This document shows, piece after piece, positions 7,957 through 16,992 of a stretch of 64,000 nt of DNA. The translations under genes and the position numbers were made by a program. Numbering within the stretch: the stretch's first letter is position 1; every line of letters begins with the position of its first letter. The notes below the pieces were generated by a model. It saw only the letters and a list, made by a program, of their open reading frames with translations. It was not told where the DNA came from and searched no databases. Origin of the DNA: Parasalinivibrio latis (GTDB lineage Bacteria; Pseudomonadota; Gammaproteobacteria; Enterobacterales; Vibrionaceae); NCBI RefSeq assembly GCF_036825535.1, contig NZ_CP098812.1, positions 1,984,001 through 2,048,000 of the forward strand, written 5' to 3'.

Positions 7957-9492
7957 TCAACCATTTAACGATAAATGCTTATCTAGAGCTCCAATATTCA
8001 TTGGTTTACCGAGAATCCAGCCCTGTCCATATTCAACGCCCAATTCCTCCAAAGCATTAACTTGTTCCTTGGTTTCGATACCCTCTGCAATAACATCCAA
8101 TTGATGTTGTTTTGCTATTGTCACTATATTATTTAGAAGTGAAGACTTCACTGCGCCCTCTTTAATGTCCATCACAAACACTCTGTCTATCTTTAAAATT
8201 TTACTTTTTATTTTTCTTAACTGATTAAAATTTGAATAACCTGTCCCGAAGTCATCTATTGCAACAAATATTCCTTTTTCTTTAAGAATTGCCACGCTGT
8301 CCATGGCTTTTTCATCTTCAAGACATTCACTTTCAATAACTTCTAGTATAATGTTTCCACGAAATCGTTTAACACATTCCAATTCATCCAATACTACAAG
8401 CTCATTTTTTGATAAATCTTTCGGAAATATGTTTATATTGATCATAAAGTTCTCTCTGGCACCTTTTATCCCGGATAGTTCGTTTAGAGATTTAATCATC
8501 ATCGCCTTTGTGAATTCCCAGGTCATATCAATCTGGCTAATAATAGGAATAAACTCACATGGGCTTAGGTTACCGTACCTGTCATTCAATCTTGACAGCA
8601 ACTCAACACCAACCACTTTTTTAGTCTTTAGATCTACTATTGGTTCATAAACACAGCTAAAATTATTATTTTTTATTGCACTTCGAACTCTTTCTTCATT
8701 AGTATCATCGACGTGTATGCGATTTCGAATTAATAAGTAAAAGTAGGTTGATACTAACAAGCAAAGCAAAAAAATAAATGGATTTGAAAATTTCCCCGAC
8801 GAGTCAAAATGAGAAAGATTTCTCTTCGTAACTAAACATATATTTCCTTGGTTAACACAACTCATATAGTTAAACTGAGGAATTGAGAGTAATGAGAATT
8901 CACTACCATCATCGCTTTGCAACTCAAATTTATTGATTCCAGCAAAGTGAACCAACTTGGAATTTGATTTTAACATTATTCTCCATTGATATTTTCTATC
9001 AATTAGATTTCTTACTGCATTTGAGTCAAGTGCTATTACATAGTCACCCAACTTTATTATTGTTGATGAAATAGTATTTCCAAGAATATCATAATTGAAT
9101 TCTTTCCATATTTGATAACCATCCTCTGTGATTATATCCGGTTTTTTATTCTTTACTATTTGATATGGGATCCAACCATTTTCAGCAGAGCACAATGTTG
9201 AATTCTCACTTATAAAACCTGCATCTTTTGTGTATGATGATATCAAAATCAATTTTCTGATCTTATGTCTGGCTTTTTCATTACAAACTCTTATCCCCAT
9301 ATCGCTTAAATTAGAAAATATGATTTCTATATTTCTATACGCGCTGTCAAAATCATTTAATATTTCACCCGCTTCAATAGTTATCTCATTAACTATCTGA
9401 GCTGTAACCATCCTATGGCTTATCACATACGTAATTACAAAAATTAACGCCGAAATTATAACAGCCAGTGCCGTTGAGCTTATTCTAATCAT
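7957..9492 (-). CDS. CSS-motif periplasmic sensor / EAL c-di-GMP phosphodiesterase
   Basis: 511 residues from ATG 9492, with GAGG 9 nt upstream; a TTG at 9507 is less likely. N-terminal helix (residues 5-27), a periplasmic domain of about 200 residues containing CNEKARHKIRK and a CSA-type cysteine (STLCSAENGW), a second helix (FIFLLCLLVSTYFYLLI), then a cytoplasmic EAL domain. This is the PdeB/PdeC architecture, where periplasmic cysteine redox state controls c-di-GMP hydrolysis. EAL elements: VGVELLSRL, MININ, LEVIESE, IDDFGTGYSNF, LKIDRVFV, IAEGIET. The second CSS residue is A instead of S. It is co-transcribed with a cyclase of opposite activity. Confidence 0.86.
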   Translation of the reverse strand: MIRISSTALAVIISALIFVITYVISHRMVTAQIVNEITIEAGEILNDFDSAYRNIEIIFSNLSDMGIRVCNEKARHKIRKLILISSYTKDAGFISENSTLCSAENGWIPYQIVKNKKPDIITEDGYQIWKEFNYDILGNTISSTIIKLGDYVIALDSNAVRNLIDRKYQWRIMLKSNSKLVHFAGINKFELQSDDGSEFSLLSIPQFNYMSCVNQGNICLVTKRNLSHFDSSGKFSNPFIFLLCLLVSTYFYLLIRNRIHVDDTNEERVRSAIKNNNFSCVYEPIVDLKTKKVVGVELLSRLNDRYGNLSPCEFIPIISQIDMTWEFTKAMMIKSLNELSGIKGARENFMININIFPKDLSKNELVVLDELECVKRFRGNIILEVIESECLEDEKAMDSVAILKEKGIFVAIDDFGTGYSNFNQLRKIKSKILKIDRVFVMDIKEGAVKSSLLNNIVTIAKQHQLDVIAEGIETKEQVNALEELGVEYGQGWILGKPMNIGALDKHLSLNG

Positions 9493-9806
9493 TGTAAACC
9501 ACCTCAAAAATAAAAATAGTTACAACTTCAGACATTACTTACTAAGTTTAACTATTAAAAAACTTATTATAATCACTCGAAATTGATATAAGATTAATAA
9601 AACGATAATATAATTATTATATTTTTGATAAACCAATCCAATACCATTTCAATTATCCTTCTTAAATCCTTAATGTTTTTTAGTAGAAATATCAAAATAT
9701 ATAGTATTAGGAGTTATTACTAGCGATATGGATTAACTATATTAAAAACCCCACGTTGTAAATTAATATACTAAGTAGTCAGTAATTTATAATATTGGCT
9801 CATGAA
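9493..9806. other. AT-rich intergenic region upstream of the CSS-EAL operon
   Basis: No gene seen. It should hold the minus-strand promoter of the CSS-EAL/GGDEF operon. The plus strand ends in a terminator-like hairpin with no annotated gene before it. Confidence 0.5.
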
Positions 9807-9837
9807 GCTCGCCACTTTCATGGTGGCGAGCATTTTT
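9807..9837 (+). terminator. Terminator-like hairpin with plus-strand T-tract
   Basis: Perfect 9-bp stem GCTCGCCAC/GTGGCGAGC with a 7-nt loop, then ATTTTT on the plus strand. On the minus strand it follows the stop of the HTH gene directly but without a T-tract. It may serve that gene as a 3' structure, or end an unrecognised plus-strand transcript. Confidence 0.55.
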
Positions 9838-10147
9838 AGTCCTCATCCAACTCCAGATACCTTTGGCGTTTTTTAAGCAATTTTACTTGGAGCATTGCCT
9901 CTCCGTATGCAGCATGAAGATCTTCAATTTTCTTCTCATACTGCTCAGTAACATTTCTAGGATTTGCCCTCAATGCGTTTTCCATTCCGTTAAGCGCATC
10001 CCCAACCCATCGCTCGACCTCTGCGAGTGTCAAATCGTATGTTCTCGCAGTCTCTTTTGTCGTCGTTGTACCTTTTATGATTTCTTTAACCAGTTCCAGC
10101 TTTCGCTTCGCAGTCCAGCGTTTGATTTCGGTGTCATGACCCATCAT
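9836..10147 (-). CDS. Transposase-like helix-turn-helix protein (stand-alone orfA type)
   Basis: A 103-residue protein. The first half (RWTAKRKLELVKEIIKG, then TARTYDLTLAEVERWVGDA) has the composition of the HTH domain found in the orfA part of IS3-type transposases. The second half is a coiled-coil-like helix (EQYEKKIEDLHAAYGEAMLQ). A GGGAGAGG ribosome-binding site precedes the ATG. No catalytic orfB follows in either frame and no inverted repeats were recognised. It is either a transposase fragment or a domesticated DNA-binding protein. No function is assigned. Confidence 0.6.
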   Translation of the reverse strand: MMGHDTEIKRWTAKRKLELVKEIIKGTTTTKETARTYDLTLAEVERWVGDALNGMENALRANPRNVTEQYEKKIEDLHAAYGEAMLQVKLLKKRQRYLELDED

Positions 10148-11454
10148 GCCTCTCCCTCTCTTTCACCTGAATCCAGTCACTGCACGAGGCTATGCAGAGC
10201 CTGGTATTATTCACACGACTCACCTAACTAGAGAATGAAGTCCACTAACGTCTTTACGTATTATCAAACACTAATAACATTTCGCTTTCCAAAACTTATT
10301 AAAACACCCTCCTTAAAATAGTCATTTCTCCGTGACTTTAATAACAACTAGTTACAAATGAATTGGTCAGTCATTCAAACGGAGAGAACACCTTTCTATA
10401 CTAGTATGATATAGCTCATTACATTGATATGCATATCAATATATTTAATTTTATTTCAAAATGTTGCAGACATCACAAACGTTTCAACCTTTCCATTTCA
10501 TATTTTTATTACTGGCGAAAATTTTGTTTGATTTCAAATTCACTACATCATGTAAATACCCTCAAATTATACCTATGTAACCATCTGTTTAGTATACATT
10601 TTTTAAACAATAAGCCATTCATGAGGGATTGGGGAAATTAACTGGTAAGCTGTCTCAATTCATTATTAGATTTTTAATACAAACCTGAATGTTCATTTAG
10701 ATAAATGGAATCAATTGATTTTAATTTGTCGTATGATTAAAACCAAAAATTATGGCACAACAAATTTATATCATACATATAAGCGACGGTCTTGTTGCTT
10801 CTGATTTTTCAATAACCTTCCACTTTGAATATTTTTATGCCTCAAGTCATAATTATTAATGTTAATTTACTATTATTTAGTTATTTGATAATTATCCAAA
10901 CATAATGAATTAGTTATCTCCTCACCTCTTAAATTTGCAAATAATCAGAGGCCTCCTATATTTTCTTAATTTTCAAGCAATCGCGTATTACCCATCGTCT
11001 TTACACTGGCACTAAAAGAAGAGTCAGGATTGGTTTTCACACTTAAGGATACTTGACTTGTAAAATGAAGATTCCATACAAAAAGCGTCTAGTTCCCATT
11101 AGGTTACCTTTCGAGCGTGCAGTACTTCATTCAATTCAAGGCAATATTTAACTAGCAAGCATTCAAAGTATTATGTGGGCTTTCTCCCAAGCAAAAGCAC
11201 TATGGCATTGCTTCATTATCATCTACACGTACCAAGTTGCTTGCTGTCTAACCGGTTGAGACAAGGAAATTGGCAACTTCCGTGGTGCTAACAACTAATT
11301 AGACGATCCAGATCTCATTTCGCCCCTTCATTGTGTGTGGTCATTTTTCAAATATCGGATAATCCTCACAGTTATTCTTCTATTTGCTAGTCGTCTAGGG
11401 AGTTACATCTCATTTATTCTCCCTATAAAGAAAAATTCAGGATGTACAACTCCT
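10148..11454. other. 1.3-kb AT-rich gene-free region upstream of malT
   Basis: Short open frames here (for example 10429-10641) lack ribosome-binding sites and protein-like composition, so no gene is called. The region must contain the malT promoter and probably that of the HTH gene. No convincing MalT box or other operator was seen. Confidence 0.5.
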
Positions 11455-14151
11455 ATGTGGATACCTTCTAAGCTGACCGCCCCGGCTCCGCTCCATAAGT
11501 CGATTCAGCGGGCACGCCTTCTCAGTGACCTGGAGCATGCACATCACTACAGGTTGGTGCTTTTCCAGTCTCCAGCCGGGTTTGGGAAGACAACCATGGC
11601 AGCACAGTGGCTGTCGACTTGCCAGAATGTTGGCTGGTTCAGTATTGATGAATCTGACAACGATCCGTTTTCTTTTGCCAATTACTTCACCGGTGCGCTC
11701 AATAAAGCCACCGATGACAGCTGCCCCAAAGCAGCATCTATCGTTCAACGAAGCCAGTTCGGTAACTTAAAGAGCCTGTTCAATCAGCTGTTTGCCGAGC
11801 TTGCAGGTTGGCATGAGCACGCCTATCTGGTTCTGGATGACTACCACCTCATCACAGATGAGGATATTCACAGTGCGGTCACCCATTTCATAAAGCACAT
11901 GCCACAAAACCTGACATTGGTCATCACCTCCCGTACACAGCCGCCCCTCAGCATTGCGAACCTTCGTGTACGCTGCCAACTGCTTGAGGTTGATAACCTT
12001 GCCCTTGCATTTGATGACGATGAAACCCACCGTTTCCTCAGTCAGTTCAACGATCACCTTGCGGACGAGAACCAGAACAAAGCCCTCCGCGCCCAGGTAG
12101 AAGGCTGGCCGTCAGCCCTTCAGCTGATTGCACTGAATGCCCAGCATTCCAGAAGCATCCCTACCCTGTCCGGCAGCAATACGCTTTCCCACCTATGGGA
12201 TTACCTCGCAGAAGAGGTCTTTGACCAGCTGGATCAGGACAGCCGGGAATTTCTGATGCAGTGCTCTGTGCTTGACCGTTTTAACCATGAACTGGTCAGT
12301 ATGGTTACCGGACGTGAGGATGCACTGGCACGATTGGTAAACTTCAACCGCCATGGCCTCTTTATTAACGCCATTGATGCAGATGAACAGTGGTACCGCT
12401 TCCACAACCTCTTCGGTGAATTCCTCAGCCACCAGCGCCAACGCCTGATGCCGGGAATGGAAGATGAACTGCGTGAACGTGCTGTAGATGCATGGCTCAA
12501 AGCTGAAAACCCCAAGCAGGCACTCTCTACAGCGCTTGGGGCAAAGGACACATCACTCCGGGTAAAAGTTCTGCTGAACCACGGTTGGTACCTGTTTAAC
12601 CATGGAAACATCCGGTTGCTGACAGATGCACTCAAAACACTGGGGGAGGATGAACTTTACAGTGAACCGCGACTGGTGTTACTCCGGGCATGGCTGGCGC
12701 AGAGCCAGCACCAGTACAACGAAGTGGGTGAGTTGCTTGAACAGGGGATGCGGGAAATGGCATCCAGGGATATCACCCTTAAAAGTACTGAACAAGGCGA
12801 GTTCAATGCCTTGCTCGCTCAGGTTGCGATTAACCAGAACAACGCTGACCGCGCATTGGAACTGAGTGAGCAGGCTTTCGAACAACTGCCTACCAATACT
12901 TACCATTCCCGTATTGTTGCCACATCAGTCGTGGGAGAAGTCCACCACTGCCTCGGTCAGCTCAGCCGGGCCCTGCCTCTGATGCAGCAAACGGAAAAGC
13001 TGGCGCGCCAGTATGAAATCTACCATCAGGCACTCTGGGCTATGCTGCAGCAATGCGAAATCTACACCGCACGCGGAGCAACTCAGTCAGGCTTAGATAT
13101 TCTGGACAAAGCCGAAGCGCTGGTTAAGAACTACCACCTTGAGCAGGTTCCTCTCCATGAGTTTATGCTGCGCTTACGGGCCCAGGTCCTTTGGAGTATG
13201 AACCGCCTTGATGAATCCGAGGCATTGGTGAACCGCAGCTTAGAAGTGATGTCCCACTACGATGCCACCCGTTCCCTGCCCTCTTACACGACTCTTGCGA
13301 AAGTCTCACTTGCACGGGGCGAACTGGATAAAGCAGAAAGGCACCTCGAACACTGTGAGCAACTGCTTGGTCAGGCGGATTACCACCTGGACTGGCGTGC
13401 CAATATCTATATGGCTCAGCTTATCCTTTGGCAAATCCGCGGAAACGAAGACCGGGCAGCCGATTGGCTCACCCAAGCAGAAACGCCAGCAGGCGCTGCG
13501 AACCACTTCCAGCAACTGCAACACCGCAACCTTGCGCGGGCACATTTTATCTGTAGCAACACTGAGGAGGCAGAATCCATTCTCAATCAGATTCTTACCA
13601 AGAGCCGAGAACTGGATTTGGTTGCCGATACCCAGCGCAATCTTACCCTCCTCGCGTCAGTCCAGGAGAAAGCAGGTAAAAAAGGTGACGCAGAGACGTC
13701 GTTGACAGAGGCAATCAATCTTTCAACGGCAACCGGGATGACTGTTTGTTTTTATCTTGACCGGGTTGATCTTCAAGCTGTGTTCACACGATTAGCCAAG
13801 CAAGGCGACGTAGATCAACTGGTTCGTCACCAAGCTCGCACCCTGCTCGAGTCAATGAACCGCAACAGCCTCTCCCGCGCAGTACATTTCGACGAAGAAC
13901 TTGTCGAAAAACTGCTTGCGAGCGAGACATTGCCGGAAGCTGTCAGAACCAGTCCCCTCACACTCAGAGAGTGGCAGGTACTTGGCCTTATCTACTCCGG
14001 CTACAGTAATGACCAGATATCATCAGAGTTGGATGTGGCTCCTACCACTATCAAAACCCATATCCGTAACCTCTATCAGAAACTGCAAATTGCCAACCGC
14101 GATCAGGCAATTGCTATTGCAGATAAGCTGATAAAAGCCATTCACTACTAA
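11455..14151 (+). CDS. malT: MalT, maltotriose- and ATP-dependent transcriptional activator
   Basis: 898 residues from the ATG at 11455, where the protein begins MWIPSKL as in E. coli MalT (901 residues). The frame is open further upstream to a GTG at 11335, but those 40 residues have no counterpart. Order: P-loop NTPase (SPAGFGKTT near residue 40), Walker B and sensor regions (YLVLDDYHLI), long TPR-like superhelix that binds maltotriose, and a C-terminal LuxR-type HTH (LREWQVLGLIYSGYS, then VAPTTIKTHIRNLYQKL). It activates mal promoters at GGGGA(T/G)GAGG boxes. Such boxes are visible before malP, lamB and malZ in this window. Very high similarity across the whole length makes the call secure. 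Confidence 0.97.
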   Translation: MWIPSKLTAPAPLHKSIQRARLLSDLEHAHHYRLVLFQSPAGFGKTTMAAQWLSTCQNVGWFSIDESDNDPFSFANYFTGALNKATDDSCPKAASIVQRSQFGNLKSLFNQLFAELAGWHEHAYLVLDDYHLITDEDIHSAVTHFIKHMPQNLTLVITSRTQPPLSIANLRVRCQLLEVDNLALAFDDDETHRFLSQFNDHLADENQNKALRAQVEGWPSALQLIALNAQHSRSIPTLSGSNTLSHLWDYLAEEVFDQLDQDSREFLMQCSVLDRFNHELVSMVTGREDALARLVNFNRHGLFINAIDADEQWYRFHNLFGEFLSHQRQRLMPGMEDELRERAVDAWLKAENPKQALSTALGAKDTSLRVKVLLNHGWYLFNHGNIRLLTDALKTLGEDELYSEPRLVLLRAWLAQSQHQYNEVGELLEQGMREMASRDITLKSTEQGEFNALLAQVAINQNNADRALELSEQAFEQLPTNTYHSRIVATSVVGEVHHCLGQLSRALPLMQQTEKLARQYEIYHQALWAMLQQCEIYTARGATQSGLDILDKAEALVKNYHLEQVPLHEFMLRLRAQVLWSMNRLDESEALVNRSLEVMSHYDATRSLPSYTTLAKVSLARGELDKAERHLEHCEQLLGQADYHLDWRANIYMAQLILWQIRGNEDRAADWLTQAETPAGAANHFQQLQHRNLARAHFICSNTEEAESILNQILTKSRELDLVADTQRNLTLLASVQEKAGKKGDAETSLTEAINLSTATGMTVCFYLDRVDLQAVFTRLAKQGDVDQLVRHQARTLLESMNRNSLSRAVHFDEELVEKLLASETLPEAVRTSPLTLREWQVLGLIYSGYSNDQISSELDVAPTTIKTHIRNLYQKLQIANRDQAIAIADKLIKAIHY

Positions 14152-14165
14152 AAAACGCAAGCCTG

Positions 14166-14187
14166 GGTGGGGTGACTACGCCCCACC
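14166..14187 (+). terminator. Hairpin after malT
   Basis: 7-bp stem GGTGGGG/CCCCACC with an 8-nt loop, about 15 bp after the malT stop. The T-run (TTTTTT) comes only about 13 nt after the stem, so termination may be partial. Confidence 0.5.
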
Positions 14188-14378
14188 TTCCTCCTCCCCT
14201 TTTTTACTGCTTCCTTCACTCTGTCGGGACAATTGGCACTGTATTTCATTTTCCCCTTCTAGGAGCAAAATTTTTTCGCACCAAATCAGTGAGAAAACCT
14301 GTTTCATATCTCTTTTTTTGGCAGTTTCGCCAACTCTTTTGTGAGCGACTTAACAGGAATCTGCTACGCCCCGTTTTC

Positions 14379-14410
14379 TCATCCCCAAGTAATTTTTGGA
14401 GGGAGGATGA
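14379..14410 (+). promoter_or_regulatory. Paired MalT boxes upstream of malP
   Basis: TCATCCCC at 14379-14386 is an inverted GGGGATGA and GGATGA at 14405-14410 is a direct core. Both match the MalT box consensus GGGGA(T/G)GAGG. They lie 85-120 bp upstream of the malP start, where MalT activates malPQ in enterics. Seen by eye; spacing to the promoter was not resolved. Confidence 0.6.
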
Positions 14411-14496
14411 AGCGCGACATGGCGGGGAGCAAACTGGCATCAGTGAAATACAACGCCGATATGGCTCCCTCCTAATGTGATTGAAGAGGCGACAAA

Positions 14497-16953
14497 ATGA
14501 GAACTCAAACCCAAGCGGCTGTGTTCAACAAGACAGAATTCAAGAAAGCAGTACTGGCACACCTGACCGGTACCTATGCCCAGATACCTGAGACTGCGAA
14601 TGACCGTGGCTGGTACCTGGCAATGGCAAAAGCCCTCACCGATATGAGCATCGGTAACCTGATAGAAACCGAAGCTACCCTTGCCAAGAAAAATGCCCGT
14701 AAAGTTAACTACCTGTCGATGGAATTCCTCATCGGCCGAATGACCGGCAACAACCTGATTGCCATGGATATTTACCCGCAAGTTACCGAAGTCATGGCCG
14801 AATTCGGTATCAACCTGACCGATCTGCTCGAAGAAGAACGCGATCCGGCGCTGGGTAACGGAGGCCTGGGCCGTCTTGCTGCCTGCTTTATGGATTCACT
14901 GGTCGCGCAAGAATTCCCGGCAGTCGGCTATGGCCTCCACTACGAATACGGTCTCTTCCGCCAGTCTTTTAAAGACAGCGAGCAGAAAGAATCACCGGAT
15001 GCATGGCGCGGTATTGAAGGCTACCCATGCGAAGTGGTACGCCCTGAACTGACACAAACGGTTGGATTCTGGGGTGACGTTGAAACCTATCAGGATGAAA
15101 ACGGCAATACTCGCCGCCGCTGGAATCCCGCGATGGAAGTTGAAGGCCGCGCCTGGGACATTCCTGTTATTGGTTACAAAAACAACAGCACCTACCCGCT
15201 GCGCCTGTGGGAATGCCATGCACCGGCACCATTCAGCCTCGCCCGTTTTAACGACGGCGACTACATAGGCGCACAATACGGTGAACTGGAAGCTGCAAAC
15301 CTGACCAAGGTGTTGTACCCGAATGACAACCACGAGCAGGGAAAAGTACTTCGCCTGATGCAGCAGTATTTCCACTGCGCATGTTCCGTGGCTGATATCC
15401 TCCGCCGTCATCTTGCTCTGGGCCGTACATTGGAATCCCTGCCAGAGTTTGAAACCATTCAGCTGAACGACACCCACCCAACCATCGCGATCCCTGAGCT
15501 GATGCGCGTCCTGATGGACGACCATGGCCTGACATGGGACAAAGCGTGGCATATCTGCAGCCGCACCTTTGCCTATACAAACCACACACTGCTTCCAGAA
15601 GCACTGGAAACCTGGAGTGCTGAGCTGATCGGCCGACTGCTACCACGCCACCTTGAAATTATCTTTAAGATTAACGCCCAGATGCTGGCTGAAGTTGAAG
15701 CAAAATGGCCGGGTGACGTAGCCAAGCTGCGCAAACTTTCCCTGATTCAGGAAGGCGACCACCAGATGGTTCGCATGGCCAACCTCTGTGTTGCAGCCTC
15801 CTACGCAGTTAACGGCGTAGCTGCCCTGCACTCAGAACTGGTTAAGAAGGATTTGTTCCCCGAGTTCAATGCGCTTTACCCTGAGCGTCTGTTGAACGTC
15901 ACAAACGGTGTTACCCCACGCCGCTGGCTGAAGTTCTGTAACCCAGGCCTGTCTGCTCTTATCAATGAACACTTGGACGGTGACTGGGCAGCAAATCTGG
16001 AAAACCTCTCAGAATTGAACAAACTGGCTGGCAACAAAACCTTCCAGAAAAGCTTTATGGCAGTGAAAAAGCAGAACAAGCAGCGTCTGGCTGACTGGGT
16101 GTCTGCCAACATGGGTATCGAACTCAGCACTGACGCTATTTTCGATGTCCAGATCAAGCGTCTGCACGAGTACAAGCGCCAGCACCTGAACCTGCTGCAC
16201 ATTCTGTCACTCTACCAGCGACTGCTAAATGAACCGGGCTTCGATATGCACCCTCGTGTGTTTATCTTCGCTGCGAAAGCTGCACCGGGTTATGCGTTGG
16301 CGAAAGACATTATTTATGCCATTAACCGTGCAGCAGAAACCATCAACAATGACCCGCGTATCGGCAACAAGCTTAAAGTGGTGTTTATCCCGGACTACCG
16401 TGTCAGCCTGGCAGAAATCATTATCCCTGCTGCGGACGTTTCCGAGCAGATCTCCACTGCAGGTAAGGAAGCATCCGGTACCGGTAACATGAAGATGGCC
16501 CTGAACGGCGCCCTCACCATCGGCACCATGGATGGCGCGAACGTCGAAATCCGTGAGGAAGTGGGTGACGACAACATCTTTATCTTCGGTCTGGAGGTAG
16601 AAGACGTGGAGGCAACGCTGGCAAACGGCTACAACCCACGTGCGTTCTATGACAACAACCCGGAAATCAAAGCCGCTATCGACATGCTTTATGGCGATAC
16701 CCTGACTCCGGGTTATTACGGCCGACTGGCGTCCATCGCCAACAACCTGCTGGAACAGGATCCGTACCTGGTCCTGGCGGACTTTGAAGACTACGCCCGA
16801 GCCCATGCCGACATCGACGAAGCATACCGTGATGAAGCGCGTTGGGCACAAATGGCAATTATCAACAGCGCGTCTATGGGCAAATTCAGTTCAGACCGCA
16901 GTATTCGCGACTACGTTGACACTATCTGGCATCTCGAAGCCACTCACCTGTAA
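14497..16953 (+). CDS. malP: Maltodextrin phosphorylase MalP
   Basis: 818 residues, close to enteric MalP (about 797). It releases glucose-1-phosphate from the non-reducing end of maltodextrins using phosphate and PLP in the cytoplasm. The PLP-lysine signature EASGTGNMKMALNGA is at about residues 662-676, and the N-terminal glycogen-phosphorylase core (VNYLSMEFLIGR, GNGGLGRLAACFMDS) is complete. The N-terminus lacks the allosteric extension of glycogen phosphorylases from animals. It is the first gene of malP-malQ-glgB, downstream of two MalT boxes. MalP versus GlgP is decided mainly by the malT/malQ context. Confidence 0.95.
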   Translation: MRTQTQAAVFNKTEFKKAVLAHLTGTYAQIPETANDRGWYLAMAKALTDMSIGNLIETEATLAKKNARKVNYLSMEFLIGRMTGNNLIAMDIYPQVTEVMAEFGINLTDLLEEERDPALGNGGLGRLAACFMDSLVAQEFPAVGYGLHYEYGLFRQSFKDSEQKESPDAWRGIEGYPCEVVRPELTQTVGFWGDVETYQDENGNTRRRWNPAMEVEGRAWDIPVIGYKNNSTYPLRLWECHAPAPFSLARFNDGDYIGAQYGELEAANLTKVLYPNDNHEQGKVLRLMQQYFHCACSVADILRRHLALGRTLESLPEFETIQLNDTHPTIAIPELMRVLMDDHGLTWDKAWHICSRTFAYTNHTLLPEALETWSAELIGRLLPRHLEIIFKINAQMLAEVEAKWPGDVAKLRKLSLIQEGDHQMVRMANLCVAASYAVNGVAALHSELVKKDLFPEFNALYPERLLNVTNGVTPRRWLKFCNPGLSALINEHLDGDWAANLENLSELNKLAGNKTFQKSFMAVKKQNKQRLADWVSANMGIELSTDAIFDVQIKRLHEYKRQHLNLLHILSLYQRLLNEPGFDMHPRVFIFAAKAAPGYALAKDIIYAINRAAETINNDPRIGNKLKVVFIPDYRVSLAEIIIPAADVSEQISTAGKEASGTGNMKMALNGALTIGTMDGANVEIREEVGDDNIFIFGLEVEDVEATLANGYNPRAFYDNNPEIKAAIDMLYGDTLTPGYYGRLASIANNLLEQDPYLVLADFEDYARAHADIDEAYRDEARWAQMAIINSASMGKFSSDRSIRDYVDTIWHLEATHL

Positions 16954-16964
16954 GCACTGAATCT

Positions 16965-16988
16965 GGCGGCCCTCATATGACGGCCGCC
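16965..16988 (+). other. Hairpin between malP and malQ
   Basis: GGCGGCC/GGCCGCC 7-bp stem with a 10-nt loop, without a T-run, immediately before malQ. It is probably an mRNA-stabilising or attenuating structure rather than a full terminator. Confidence 0.5.
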
Positions 16989-16992
16989 TTAA

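Noticed and set aside
10429..10641. 70-codon frame upstream of malT
   Set aside because: AT-driven composition (Phe, Asn, His, Tyr rich), no ribosome-binding site, no recognisable motif.
11335..11454. Longer MalT starting at GTG 11335
   Set aside because: The 40 extra residues have no MalT counterpart and the protein aligned from ATG 11455 starts exactly like E. coli MalT.
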